Part shown: positions 1 to 9,569 of the stretch, piece by piece
Numbering within the stretch: the first letter of the stretch is position 1
How the letters are laid out: each line of letters opens with the position of its first letter
From: Chaetomium olivaceum
Taxonomy: Eukaryota; Ascomycota; Sordariomycetes; Sordariales; Chaetomiaceae
Direction: 5' to 3'
Assembly: GCA_039881045.1 (NCBI GenBank)
Contig: JAYWVB010000039.1
Span: forward strand, 248,001-312,000
Length of the DNA: 64,000 nt
Translations under genes and position numbers: made by a program
Notes under the pieces: generated by a model
Seen by the model: the letters and a program-made list of their open reading frames with translations, nothing else
What the model was told of the DNA's origin: nothing
Database searches by the model: none

Positions 1-603
1 AGAGCCTCCATGGACGGCACCAGATCGCCCAGGTACGGCAAACTAACCAAGCCCAAAGACGGCCGCCGCCGGCGCATCTTGGGTCTTACCCGCCGCAACC
101 GCTCCCCAGTGCGAGCCCCTGTAACCGCCGCCCCTGCCGCAGCGGCAGACCCGGACGCCATGATGATCGATGAGCCGGAGCAGGCCACGGCTCCTATCAC
201 ACTAGCCCAGCCCCCCGCTGCGGCCCCTAAAGTCCACAGAAACATCACCCCGCCACCCGCCTCCTTTCGCACCAACCACCCGCGCAGCCTGCGCGGCAGC
301 GACACTCCCAACAACAGCGCCATGAACGCGCAGAACGAGCCGCTGAGCGTGGTGCCCGACCCGAACCAGGGCATCCCTTTCGTGCCGCGCATCCCGCGCG
401 AGTTCTGCGATGCCATGGCTGCGCTGGTGCCGCCGGCTGCGGCTGCGGCTGCAGCTGCGGCTGTGGGCTCCGCGGTGGTGGTGACGGGGGAGGTGAAGGA
501 GAAGAAGGAAGATGGAGAGGAGGGTGGGGATGGGAAGGGAAAGCCGATTAACCGCGACTCGGGCTTGGGCGAGGATGTTGAGAATATCCCGGTCTGGGGT
601 TAA
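1..603 (+). CDS. 3' end of an unrecognised protein-coding gene
   Basis: An open frame runs from the window edge to a TAA at 601-603, about 200 residues. The frame is open upstream of the first ATG (10), so this is probably the last exon of a longer gene, though a complete small gene cannot be excluded. The protein starts basic (several Arg/Lys clusters), then becomes rich in Pro and Ala, with a poly-Ala run near residues 142-152 followed by an acidic and Lys-rich stretch and a short tail ending in VWG. I recognise no domain. The low complexity suggests a disordered C-terminus of a nuclear or regulatory protein, which is inference only. Confidence 0.5.
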   Translation, partial: RASMDGTRSPRYGKLTKPKDGRRRRILGLTRRNRSPVRAPVTAAPAAAADPDAMMIDEPEQATAPITLAQPPAAAPKVHRNITPPPASFRTNHPRSLRGSDTPNNSAMNAQNEPLSVVPDPNQGIPFVPRIPREFCDAMAALVPPAAAAAAAAAVGSAVVVTGEVKEKKEDGEEGGDGKGKPINRDSGLGEDVENIPVWG

Positions 604-2203
604 CTCGCCTCCGATAGCCCGGGTTGGTTGGCTGTCTTGAGTCCTTCCGTCCTTTTACTCCTCCTCTCTTCCTCTCTCGCTTTCTCTCTCTCGGTATCGG
701 GCAACATCTACGAGCCGACAAAATTGTGTGCCTCCACAGCCCGGCATCACTGAACGGTTGTGGCACGGCGGCGGCGGCGGTGTTCTGGTGTTTATTATTT
801 TCTTTTGTCATTTTTCCTTTCGTCTCTCTCAACAACCTAACCAACCTACCAACCTTACCGGCCGGGCCAGGGACGAGCTGGACTTGGGAACACTTCCCTC
901 GATCGGATTGATTGATTCCTCAGTCCCGCTTCTCCCTTCCTTTGGGGCCCGGCTTGATGACAGAACTTTTTATGACGACCTTTGACGACGACGTTCTTGG
1001 ACGAGGGCGCTTTTTTTTTTCTCACGCGGAGATGGGAAAATACATTACGGGGTGCAGGGCTTATGAGGCAGGCACCAGTACAAAGTTTGGGACTGGGGCT
1101 GTATGTACAAGTTACTGTTTTCTGGATGTGCATGACCTATTTTCGGAGGGGCTTATCACAAGCCTGTTTTTATGGTGCTGGAGCGTCCTGCGGGAGGGGC
1201 TTTCCCTGGGATAAGGGGGGTCTTTGTCTTGTTGGGGCTGCAAACAGACAGATTGATGTTTGGAAGTGGAGGGTGCTTGTTGTGGTGGCTGCTTGGGGAC
1301 GAGGGGTGGCTTGTTGTGTGGTTTTTATTATATATGTACCGTACCTACCAAACAGTGGTGGCGAGAATAGCTGTCAATGATGATTATGACCTGTTATATA
1401 ACAACATCTTGCAGGATACTACCGGTTGGTGTGTCTTCCACTCTAGTTTGCTACGCTGGATTTGCCATCCGCGACAACGGCCTTCGTCAAGATGGCGCCG
1501 GCTGCTTCTAACCCAGTGCGCCCCATCACGGCTGATTATCTACCTGGCATGGCTCACTTGGAAGTTCCTGAGAGACGCTCGGCCGGTCGCCAGGAGCTTC
1601 AACGTTGAACCTAGACTCAGAAGATCTCTGAGAGGACGAAATAGACCGAGGCAGTGTTCTAGACGGGAGCGGGACTGGTTGTTTGTGGTGGCTGTTCAGG
1701 GTTCTGGAAAATAGACCTTGACAGGGAGGAGGTAATCAGTGTCGGCATACGTAAATATTTGGTTGGGTGTTCGCCGAGTCCAGGGCAACCACGTCAGAGT
1801 AACCACGGAACAGGTGTGAAGCGAAACGAATAGGGAGTAGGTCGTTAGATGCCCTATGTATGTACACGTGAATATCCCGACGGCCATCGGCGGCTTAGGG
1901 TGGCGGGTTTGAGATGGCGGTGCGTTCGTCAAACGCCATGTTTGTTTGTTTGTTCTGTCAAGTCATTCATTCATTCATTACATTACCCGACCCATCTCTA
2001 TGTATGATATTGCCTGGGAACCATCACACCCCTCAATGCTCTCCCCTTGCCCCGTCTAGTCTATGCATGCATGGTACCCCCGAAAGCCGTTGCTAAGCAG
2101 CCAGCCACCTCAACCTCTCTCAAGCCCAATATATAATAAGCAAGGAGATCAGGACTTTGTTTCAAAACACCTGTACCTCACCCCCCTCACTTCAACATGC
2201 AAC
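604..2203. other. Intergenic region with simple repeats
   Basis: About 1.6 kb between the end of the first gene and the end of the RIM2-type gene. ORFs here have no family resemblance. It holds a T-rich run near 1010-1021, a (GTTT)n tract at about 1940-1954 and an (ATTC)n tract at about 1964-1980. I see no RNA gene. Confidence 0.5.
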
Positions 2204-3464
2204 CTATGCGCCAGCCCACCGCAAAACAAACTCGTAAACACTCATGGTGACGATAGACGCCGGGATGGAGCGCATCAGGTGCGGCGTCAGGCCGCCGTAC
2301 AGCGCCGACCAGCCCTCCTCGGCCCGGATCGAGCGGACGCAATGGACGAGGCCCACATACTTGGGCGCGCCATGCTCCATAGGCTGTCGTAACCTCGTGG
2401 TAAGGACCTAAGTGGCCGGGACTGGTTAGTTACAAGTTCTATGTCTGTCATATCAACTCAGCGTACCTCGTATGGATATGTGGCCAGGCTAGCGACCAGC
2501 TTGGCGGCCCCCGCGGCGCCGCTGCTGCTGAGCCAGTGCTTGACCTCGCCCCAGATAGTGGCATCGTGCAGCCCGGCGGCGCCGCCCAACGCTTCGTGGG
2601 AGAGCGACTTGAGCTTCTCGTAGGTCACGAGGTGCAGCGCCGTCTCAGCCGTGCCCAGATAGCTGGCACACAGGCCCCTGTACAACCCGCGCACGCCCTC
2701 CTGCCGCAGGACCTGGCGCACGCAGTCCAGGCTGTTTCTGTATCGCCTCTCTGCGGCGCCGCCGCCGGCCGCCTGCGCGCGCGAGGCGTCGAGCTGCAGC
2801 CGCGTCTTGACGAGCCAGATGGGGTTGGTGGCGGTGTTGGTGGTGATGCCCGCGGCGACGGCGGCCTGGGCGTGGACTAGGGCGGCATCCTCGGGCCGGT
2901 TGAGCAGGCGCGCGCCGAGGGTCTTGCAGTTGCCGTACACGTAGAACTTGATCGCGGTGGCCGAGACGATCCCCGACAGGCTGGGCCCGAGGCCGCGGAA
3001 GAAGGCGCGCCAGCCTTCGGTGCGGTGTATGGAGCCGAAGATGTGGGCGGTTTCGCGGACGTGCCGTAATGGCGTGTTGATGAGGCCGGTCGCGGCGGGT
3101 GTTGCTTGGAGGGGGTGGAACGCGTGCGCCCCTCCCGCTCCTGCGGGAAGCCGGTAAAGATCGGATTGGAGGCGTGTTTTCAAGACGTCGAGCGGAGAAG
3201 TTATTATCGAAGTGACCAAGCCTCCGGTCCTATCGAATGGTGCCGGTGGATCAGATGATGCATGACTCGCTTGAAGGAGGTGGGTTGGGGTTGGGTTGGG
3301 TTGGGTTGGGTGCGGATGCGGAGGAGAGAGGGGTTTGGACTAGGGACGACTCACGCTCCAGCAATCAAGTGCACCAAAGGTTGTACGCTCTTCTGTTGTG
3401 CCGATTCTCGTCTCGGGGTGTTTGGCGACACCGCCTTGACTCTAGATTGAGCTGTAACATCCAT
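2204..3464 (-). CDS. RIM2: Mitochondrial pyrimidine nucleotide carrier (Rim2/SLC25A33-36 type)
   Basis: Three exons: 3355-3464, 2467-3229 and 2204-2407, with introns of 125 and 59 nt. The joined length is 1077 nt, 358 residues, in frame. The protein is a mitochondrial carrier (SLC25) of the inner membrane. Signature motifs are visible in each repeat: SPLDVLKTRLQ in the first, NPIWLVKTRLQ in the second, and YPYEVLTTRLRQ in the third, which is created exactly by joining exons 2 and 3. The NPIW second signature and the long first loop fit the Rim2/pyrimidine nucleotide subgroup, which exchanges pyrimidine (deoxy)nucleotides for mtDNA and RNA synthesis. The start is the ATG at 3462-3464; a nearby upstream ATG is out of frame. 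Intron 2 contains a CTAAC branch site. Substrate is inferred from motif similarity. Confidence 0.88.
3281..3311 (+). repeat. (TTGGG)n tract inside the first RIM2 intron
   Basis: About five TTGGG-type units in tandem on the plus strand, so the RIM2 pre-mRNA carries CCCAA repeats within its 125-nt first intron. It resembles degenerate telomere-like DNA, but five units are too few to claim a telomeric origin. Confidence 0.6.
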
Positions 3465-4017
3465 TTTCCATTTTGTCGACTTGAGTTTTTTTTGGGGGGG
3501 GAAAGGTCAAGTTCAGTCTCAGTAGCTCCCAGTTTCTACAGATCTGTATGGCTTGCTTTTACTGGGATGGGCCGAGACCAGGCCGCCGTTAAGGTTGCTT
3601 TCTGAACATTTGAACGAGGTCGACAGTACGCAGGAGTTCAACTCTGGCATTTCCTCCTTAAAAATGAAAACGCTAATCATACCAATATATCAATTTATCT
3701 GGCCTACTCAATACAGATCTATTTATTCTAGCCGTAACAGCACTTGGTATTTATCACGTTGAAAATAACTTTGAACACTTGTTACGCTATGTTTATCGTT
3801 GACCGTAATCGGTCAGCATGTCACCATCGCAGATCGCCTGAGCTCGGCTCGCCTTGCCGATTGATTAGCTCCTTGGCGGTTTCTCGTCCGGCCCCACTGC
3901 CTTTGGGAAGCTTCATCGCATTCTATTTTTACAACCGCAGCGGTATCATTGAAGGCTGGTCAACTACACACGGGTATGTATGTACATACAAAAGCATCAC
4001 TGCCATATCCTTAACCT
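3465..4017. other. Intergenic region
   Basis: Upstream of RIM2 and downstream of the next minus-strand gene. It is AT-richer than its surroundings (around 3660-3790), as expected for a promoter and 3' UTR. No gene seen. Confidence 0.5.
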
Positions 4018-5110
4018 CTATCTAGCACAGCATGAAAGCCATTCCTGGTCCTCGCGCAAAAGCCTCTGTATCCGATCCCGTGCCCGGCCCCGCGCGGCTC
4101 TAAAGTCTTCGATGGTGGGATACTCCCTCTCGCTCCACACGTCCCTCTCCCTCGCATCCCCAGCGTCCGGTGAGAGCTCTTTGCGTTCCCACAAGTCGCG
4201 GTAGATCCCCGTCATTCGTATTGGTTCCTCCGGATCCACACGAACACGGTTGTTTTGGTCGGCGAGGATGGGAAGCGGGCTTACAGACGGGGGCTCATCG
4301 GCCAGAAGAAAGTCAAGGAGAGCGTTTCGCTGCTCTGGTAGGAGTTGGTAGATGCGGTAGGTAGTTTTGTATCGGTCCGAGTGGTAGTAGATGGCGTCCG
4401 GGTCAGCGCCTGGTGTGGTTTCTGGGTCACGGTCAAAGAGGACGACACCACCCAAGATGCGTGCTTCGGCTCAGTAGCCCACCATATCGGCGACATGTTT
4501 GGGATACTGGTCGTGGTCGGTATACCATCTGTGATAGAAGAGTGATGGGAGCGGCCAATCAGGGTAGCACTTCCAGAACCACTCTTCAGATTTAGGCGGC
4601 GCCCAGTCGGTGATACCGTCGTCTTTGTGGACGCTAGTATCAAGCTCGAACAGGAGGGCGGCAATCTGGTGGATGGCAACAGCAATCAACTCGATCAAAC
4701 GTGTCTTGAACCCTCTAGACCCTGGAGAACAAACGCGGTATCCGTGGAGCAGCTATCGTTGTACGTCAGCATCTGCCAGGTACTCATCGTTATGGACAGG
4801 GTGTCAAACTCACCTGCGCGTCAAAAGATAATATCTCAAGCTGGAAGCCATCCCGAAACCCGCGCGCCCTTTCCAACATCCCCGGGCACAGCTGGTCATG
4901 GGCGTGGTCGATCGGGTGAGCACCATAAGGCGCGACCACAGCTTCGTAAGCGACATCACCTGTCGGTAGGCCGTCGATGATCTGTGCGTAGGTGAATTCT
5001 GCCAGCCGCTCGGTAGAGATAACTCTGGTGATGGCGCGGATGAGGAGCTCACGGTGCTCCCCGTCCAGGTCAGCAGTGGAAATCTGCCTGGTCGTTGGAG
5101 CCTCGACCAT
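4018..5110 (-). CDS. Unrecognised conserved-looking fungal protein, interrupted by an in-frame TGA
   Basis: Two exons, 4814-5110 and 4018-4752, split by a 61-nt GTGAGT...TAG intron. They join in frame to 344 codons including the stop. At 4471-4473 the frame is broken by a single TGA in the context GY-stop-AEARILGG. On both sides the sequence looks like one ordinary protein: an N-terminal helical, acidic part, a Trp-rich segment (SEEWFWKCYPDWPLP), the GGVVLFDRDP segment, and a charged C-terminal helix rich in Arg and Glu. A TGG tryptophan codon at this site would restore it. The function is unknown to me and I see no catalytic motif. It may be a functional gene with a sequencing or RIP-like G-to-A change, a pseudogene, or a readthrough case. 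Confidence 0.55.
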
Positions 5111-5797
5111 CCTGTCAACGGGCGGATCAAGGGGGCGAGGAAGAGGAGGTGAAAAGGAAAGTGTAGACGGAAGAAGAAGAAAAAGGGGGGAAAGGGGAAG
5201 ACAGCTGTTCGGCGCGCGGTGTAGGGGATTTATACAGGGACGTAGCCCGTTGGCTGTGCGCTAGATGTCACATGCACTCCCCCATCACCAACAGCTCCTC
5301 CACCTAACCAATGAGGTACACCCGTACCATAGCATGGTCGTCTATGATAGAAAAGGGCGCTGTGCCAAGGCTGTATCGTCTCTTAGATTGGAGAACATGT
5401 GTTGTTGACGCTTTCCGGGCCCCGGAAGTGAAGTCGCTCCTAACTATGGTTCGAACGACACGAGATAGCATATCCCGACACACTTATCCGTTGAACAAAG
5501 GAATAGCCCAAGTTCAACGCAACCAGTCTGTTCATACACTCAGTGATGCTATCGCCAACAATGCCACTCTGCTATGCTGATGTGTAGGACTACTCGTATA
5601 CCATGAACCAAAAGCCATGCGATCCCCGACGACTGATATCCTGAAAAAGACAACCTTGACTTACACCCTCCGATGTAACCCCACCGACGTATCCAACTCC
5701 ACCCCTGACTTATAGACGACAAACTATCCAATTCACCATGTCACCAACCAGACCACCCCTTTGGCAGGAGCACTCACTTACTGGACTTTCCGCCCCT
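5111..5797. other. Intergenic region
   Basis: Region of 690 bp between the start of the unrecognised gene and the end of the VTC gene, both on the minus strand. A purine-rich GA tract at 5135-5200 lies just upstream of the gene start at 5110. No gene seen. Confidence 0.5.
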
Positions 5798-8305
5798 TCA
5801 TATCCGCAACTCCCCCATCTCAGCAACCACACTCGCCTTGGCCCCCATGCCAACCCCACTCTCACCGAAGCCATCATCCGAAAAAGCCTTCCGGTACTGC
5901 CACAAACAACGTTAGCACGCCACACATTCCCATACCCCATCCAAAAATGAGGCAGACAGCCAGCTAGATAGGGAGGGGAGTACTCACAGCAAACACAAAG
6001 TTGACCACCAACGCCACCGCCAACGCGACACTAATCACCAGCGGCCCGAGCAAGAAATCAAAGTCCTTCCCGCTGCGCTGGACAATCATATCCCTCCGCT
6101 TCTTCACCACCCAATAGCTCCACGCCCCCGCAAACACGGCCACGCCCACAAAGATCCCGCCCATCGCCTGCGCCAGCGTATTCCCACTCCCGCCGCCAGC
6201 CGAGTACAAGCTAACAGCCAGCCCACCCAGCAGCACACAAATATGCTGCCACTTGAGGAAGGTGCGTTCATTGGCGAGCCAGACCTTGGGCTCGATCTGC
6301 AGGGGCCCCGCGTTCTTGATCCACTCGGTCGGCTCGACGACGCCGGGGGGCAAGGTGGCGGCGCTGCCGCGGCGCTGGCGGGCCTCGCGGGCCTGCTTGG
6401 CGCGGGAGTACTTGGAGAGCGAGAAGCCCGGGAAGACGGAGGATAGCGTGCCGTAGTTGAGGCCGGAGCGGCCGTCTCTTTCCGTCGTCTGGGGCTCGGG
6501 TTGTTGGTTGTCGGCTTGGGGCTGGTTGCCGTCGTTGTTGTTGCGGGTGCTCGGCTCGCCGGCTTCGTCGGCTTGGGCGACGCTGCCGCGGGGGAAGCGG
6601 GCTGATTTGGGGGTATGCGAGGGCGTTTCGGCCGCGAGCCGGTCGGCGAGGTAGGATCGGGCAACGGGCGAGCTGCGGGTGGGCTTGTAGGAGCCAAGCT
6701 TGGTGCCGAGGAAGCTACCGACGACTTGTTCGTTTTCGGCGCGCTGGGCGCGGCGGGATTCCTCCGCTTCGAAGGCGACCTGGGGGTCTTTGCGGATGTC
6801 GGTATCGAGGTCAGAGAGCCAGAAGGGGAGACTGTTGACGTAGTCCTCAAAGAGCGAAGCGGTGCCGTGGACGAACTTGGAAAAGCGCGGGCAGGGGTGG
6901 ACAAGATGGGAACCGGTCAGGTCTTGGATCCAGGCGGGGCGCTTGCCGCGGCTGTCTTCCCTCAGCTTGATCTCAAGGACGGCGTAGGGGAAGCGCGATA
7001 CCTCGCTCTGGTTGATATTGCTGAAGGGGTACGTCATGTTGCTGTTGTCGATATCGGCGCGGTGCCACTCTTTAGGGTCTCGGCACGGCCGGTCGCGGTC
7101 GAGCGTGTCCTCTCGTATGAAGGCAATGTCGGTATCAATCGATATGCGCACGCGGTCGTCGCCCGGCTTCTGGAAGGCGTTTCGCTTGTAATTGGCCCTC
7201 ACCACGGGCTCAAGCTTATTCGCGCGAGCAAACTCCTGGATGGCATCCGCGGTCGACTGGAAGGCCTCTACGTCTTCCGCCTTCTGCCCCTTTCTCTCCA
7301 TCTTCTGCACCGACTTCTCCATCTTGTACTCGCCGTCCAAGAAAGGCTTGATGTACTTCTCCTTGATGGAAAACTTGCGCTCCTCGCTTGTGCCGTTGTC
7401 GTGTAGGATCTTTTGCTCGAAGGAAATGTCGGGGCGCGAGCTCAGCTGGCCGTACCAGCGCAGGCGCAGCGACGACGCTTCCGTCTTCCGCTCAACCTTA
7501 TTCAGGTACAGGTCGAATTTGGGTTGTCAAAGTAAAGGGATGTGATGGCCGGGTCTTGTTGCCCGTCGACCTCCTTGGCGGACTGCTCGCTGTACACCAG
7601 TGCCGGTAGCCGGCGGAGAATGTACGTCTTGACCTCGAGCAGGTTGTCAGGGTGTACCCAGAACTTGTGTGCCGTGTATTTCTCCCCGTTGTGCGTCTCG
7701 GGCTGGCTGTTGGGGTCAATGGGGTAGGCATCGGCGGCCCCGGGCTCCTCGAGCTGCTGGCGGATGGCGAAGTACATGAGAGACAGCTTGTTGAGGAGTG
7801 GCCAGTAGGCCTGCTCTGAGTTGAAGGGTCGCTTGGCCAAGCTGACCATCATCATGGGGCGGATCTTGTAGCGGTCGCCGCGCTTCCGGTCATGCTTCTT
7901 AACAATCTTGAGGAAGCCCGTGTAGTTGAGATTGCTGTATTTCTGCAGCTCCTTGACCTCGTTCGTGATGGCGTCGAGCTCGGCCTCGAGGTCCTTCAGC
8001 TGCTGCGGATCGGTATCCGGCTTTGGCTTGCCCTCCTCGGCGGTGGGCAGCTCCTTCAGTTTCTCAAAGGCCCTATCAATGCGGCGACGCAGGTTCTCGA
8101 CCTGCTCTGCCTGGAACTCGGCGACCTTGTCGAGCTGGACGTTGAAGATCTCTTCGCAGAAGCGGTTCTCATCTTCCTCGGTCCATGGCGTCTCCTCATC
8201 ATCCGGCTCGTTCTCGCGCAGAATGCTCTTGAGCTTCGCATAGTCGATGTATTTGTCCTGCCACGGCGGGTAGACCGACAATCGGAGCGTCTTGCCGAAG
8301 CGCAT
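5798..8305 (-). CDS. VTC2: Vacuolar transporter chaperone subunit, SPX-VTC-DUF202 (Vtc2/Vtc3-like)
   Basis: Exon 1 runs 8305-5988 and exon 2 5896-5798, separated by a 91-nt intron with a GCTAAC branch site. The product is about 805 residues. Order of domains: an N-terminal SPX domain (starting MRFGKTL, with KIVKKHD in the third helix) that binds inositol pyrophosphates; the VTC tunnel domain (motifs LRLRWYG and KFSIKEKYIK); a Ser/Pro-rich linker; and a C-terminal DUF202 region with three membrane segments. VTC complexes make polyphosphate and move it into the vacuole. The YPPW motif near the N-terminus is like yeast Vtc2/Vtc3 more than the catalytic Vtc4, so I assign an accessory subunit. At 7518-7520 one base is missing in an A run (coding strand), shifting the frame between the AAC CCA codons and TTC GAC; the downstream frame continues the same domain. 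This is probably an assembly error. Confidence 0.85.
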
Positions 8306-8882
8306 CGTCGCGAAGCCTCTAGGCTGTCGGTGTGGACTAAAAACGTGGTTTGGCTGGCGGTGTGAATATTCAAATAATGATAAACAATGAGATAAAATGC
8401 CCTCCTAAACCTGCGCAAAATCCACCTCTATCGTACAATTGACGAGCCGGGTGTTGTCAATGTCAAGCTGGTGGAAAATAGAAAAACTGAAGGAGAGAGC
8501 AAGCTCGCATTCCAACTCTCGTCATTGCCGCCAGCCTCCCCCCCCACACATGGCACGGATCTCGGAGACCAGCCGAGGGCCCACAGTCCTGCATTGCAGC
8601 ACCCTGCAGAACCCGCAGCCAAAGACTTTGATCCAGCAACGTCAATGCAACCGCTTCCAAGGCTGAGGCTTATTGTCAAAAATTTATGTGGCTCGAGCAC
8701 TGCATCTGCATCACCAATGAAGCAAACTTTGATAAAGCGCCGCATGTGATATGGAGGTTTTCTCTTGTGCATGTTGCCGACATCGAACAAAGTACTGTCC
8801 ATATGTACTTCACTACCACCCTTCTGTAACGGTACCGATTGCGGTGCTCGCTCCACCGCTGCCATTGACCAATCGATATCAC

Positions 8883-8888
8883 CACGTG
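8883..8888. promoter_or_regulatory. CACGTG E-box upstream of VTC2
   Basis: A palindromic CACGTG lies 578 bp upstream of the VTC start. In yeast and Neurospora the phosphate-starvation factors Pho4 and NUC-1 bind CACGTG-type sites, and VTC genes belong to the yeast PHO regulon. The link to this gene is inference; a single six-base site occurs by chance often. Confidence 0.3.
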
Positions 8889-9290
8889 CTCCATTACAGG
8901 GCCCACGCCAGCAACAAGCTTTCAGCTGCTGTGGGCACCTTCTGGACCACCAAAAAAGGGCTAGACTCCAAAGGGAAAACAAGATCGAGGAAAGGAACCG
9001 GGTAAAACAATGCAATTTGAAGAAAACAAGCCGAGTTGAGGAACTTGAAGAAAAGTAACCGAGTAAAGGAGATAGCAGAAAAATAAACAAATGAAATAAA
9101 AAGAGTAAAGAAGTAATGGAAAAGAAAAAAAAAAGGAAATCAAGAAATGGAGTTTCTTTCGACTGCTTACACTACGTATCTACATATGAATTGCCTCGTT
9201 TCTCCAGTCGAGGCCTGGTTGACATCCACATTTGGAGTCCAGGTTTCGTTTCGCCTACACATGGGGTTTCCAGGACCTCATGGAGACAGG

Positions 9291-9322
9291 CAGACAGACA
9301 CACACACCCACACACACACACA
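9291..9322 (+). repeat. CA-rich microsatellite
   Basis: A CAGACAGACACACACACC-type tract followed by (CA)n, in the intergenic region 3' of GLT1. Confidence 0.75.
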
Positions 9323-9569
9323 AGCGAAAGAGTCAGCATGCGAGCCAACAACTCGTTTACAGAATGGTATCAAAATCATCAAATGCAAAAGTAGAGAAAA
9401 AAAAAGAACTATGCTAGATCCCCGCTCATGAACCCCATGCACATCGTAATATGGCCATGCTCATAAGGAAACAAATGCCTCGTAAAACCCACATTCATAT
9501 CTCATCCACCCCCCTTTCTCTTCTGGATGCGTACCTCCCTCAATGCACTTATGTACCACCCCCCAAAAC

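Larger units (their letters stand above)
8306..9569. other. Intergenic region upstream of the VTC gene
   Basis: The region of 1.26 kb holds the VTC promoter and the GLT1 3' flank. It is A-rich at 8950-9140 and contains a CA microsatellite and one CACGTG. I see no gene. Confidence 0.5.

Noticed and set aside
3281..3311. TTGGG repeats as an internal telomere
   Set aside because: Only about five imperfect units inside an intron, and not the TTAGGG fungal telomere unit.
5431..5465. GGTTCGAAC as a tRNA B-box
   Set aside because: No A-box or cloverleaf nearby.
6104..7406. Long ORFs at 6104-6904 (minus) and 6615-7406 (plus)
   Set aside because: Other-frame shadows of the VTC gene; composition is repetitive Ala/Ser/Pro or Gly/Val.
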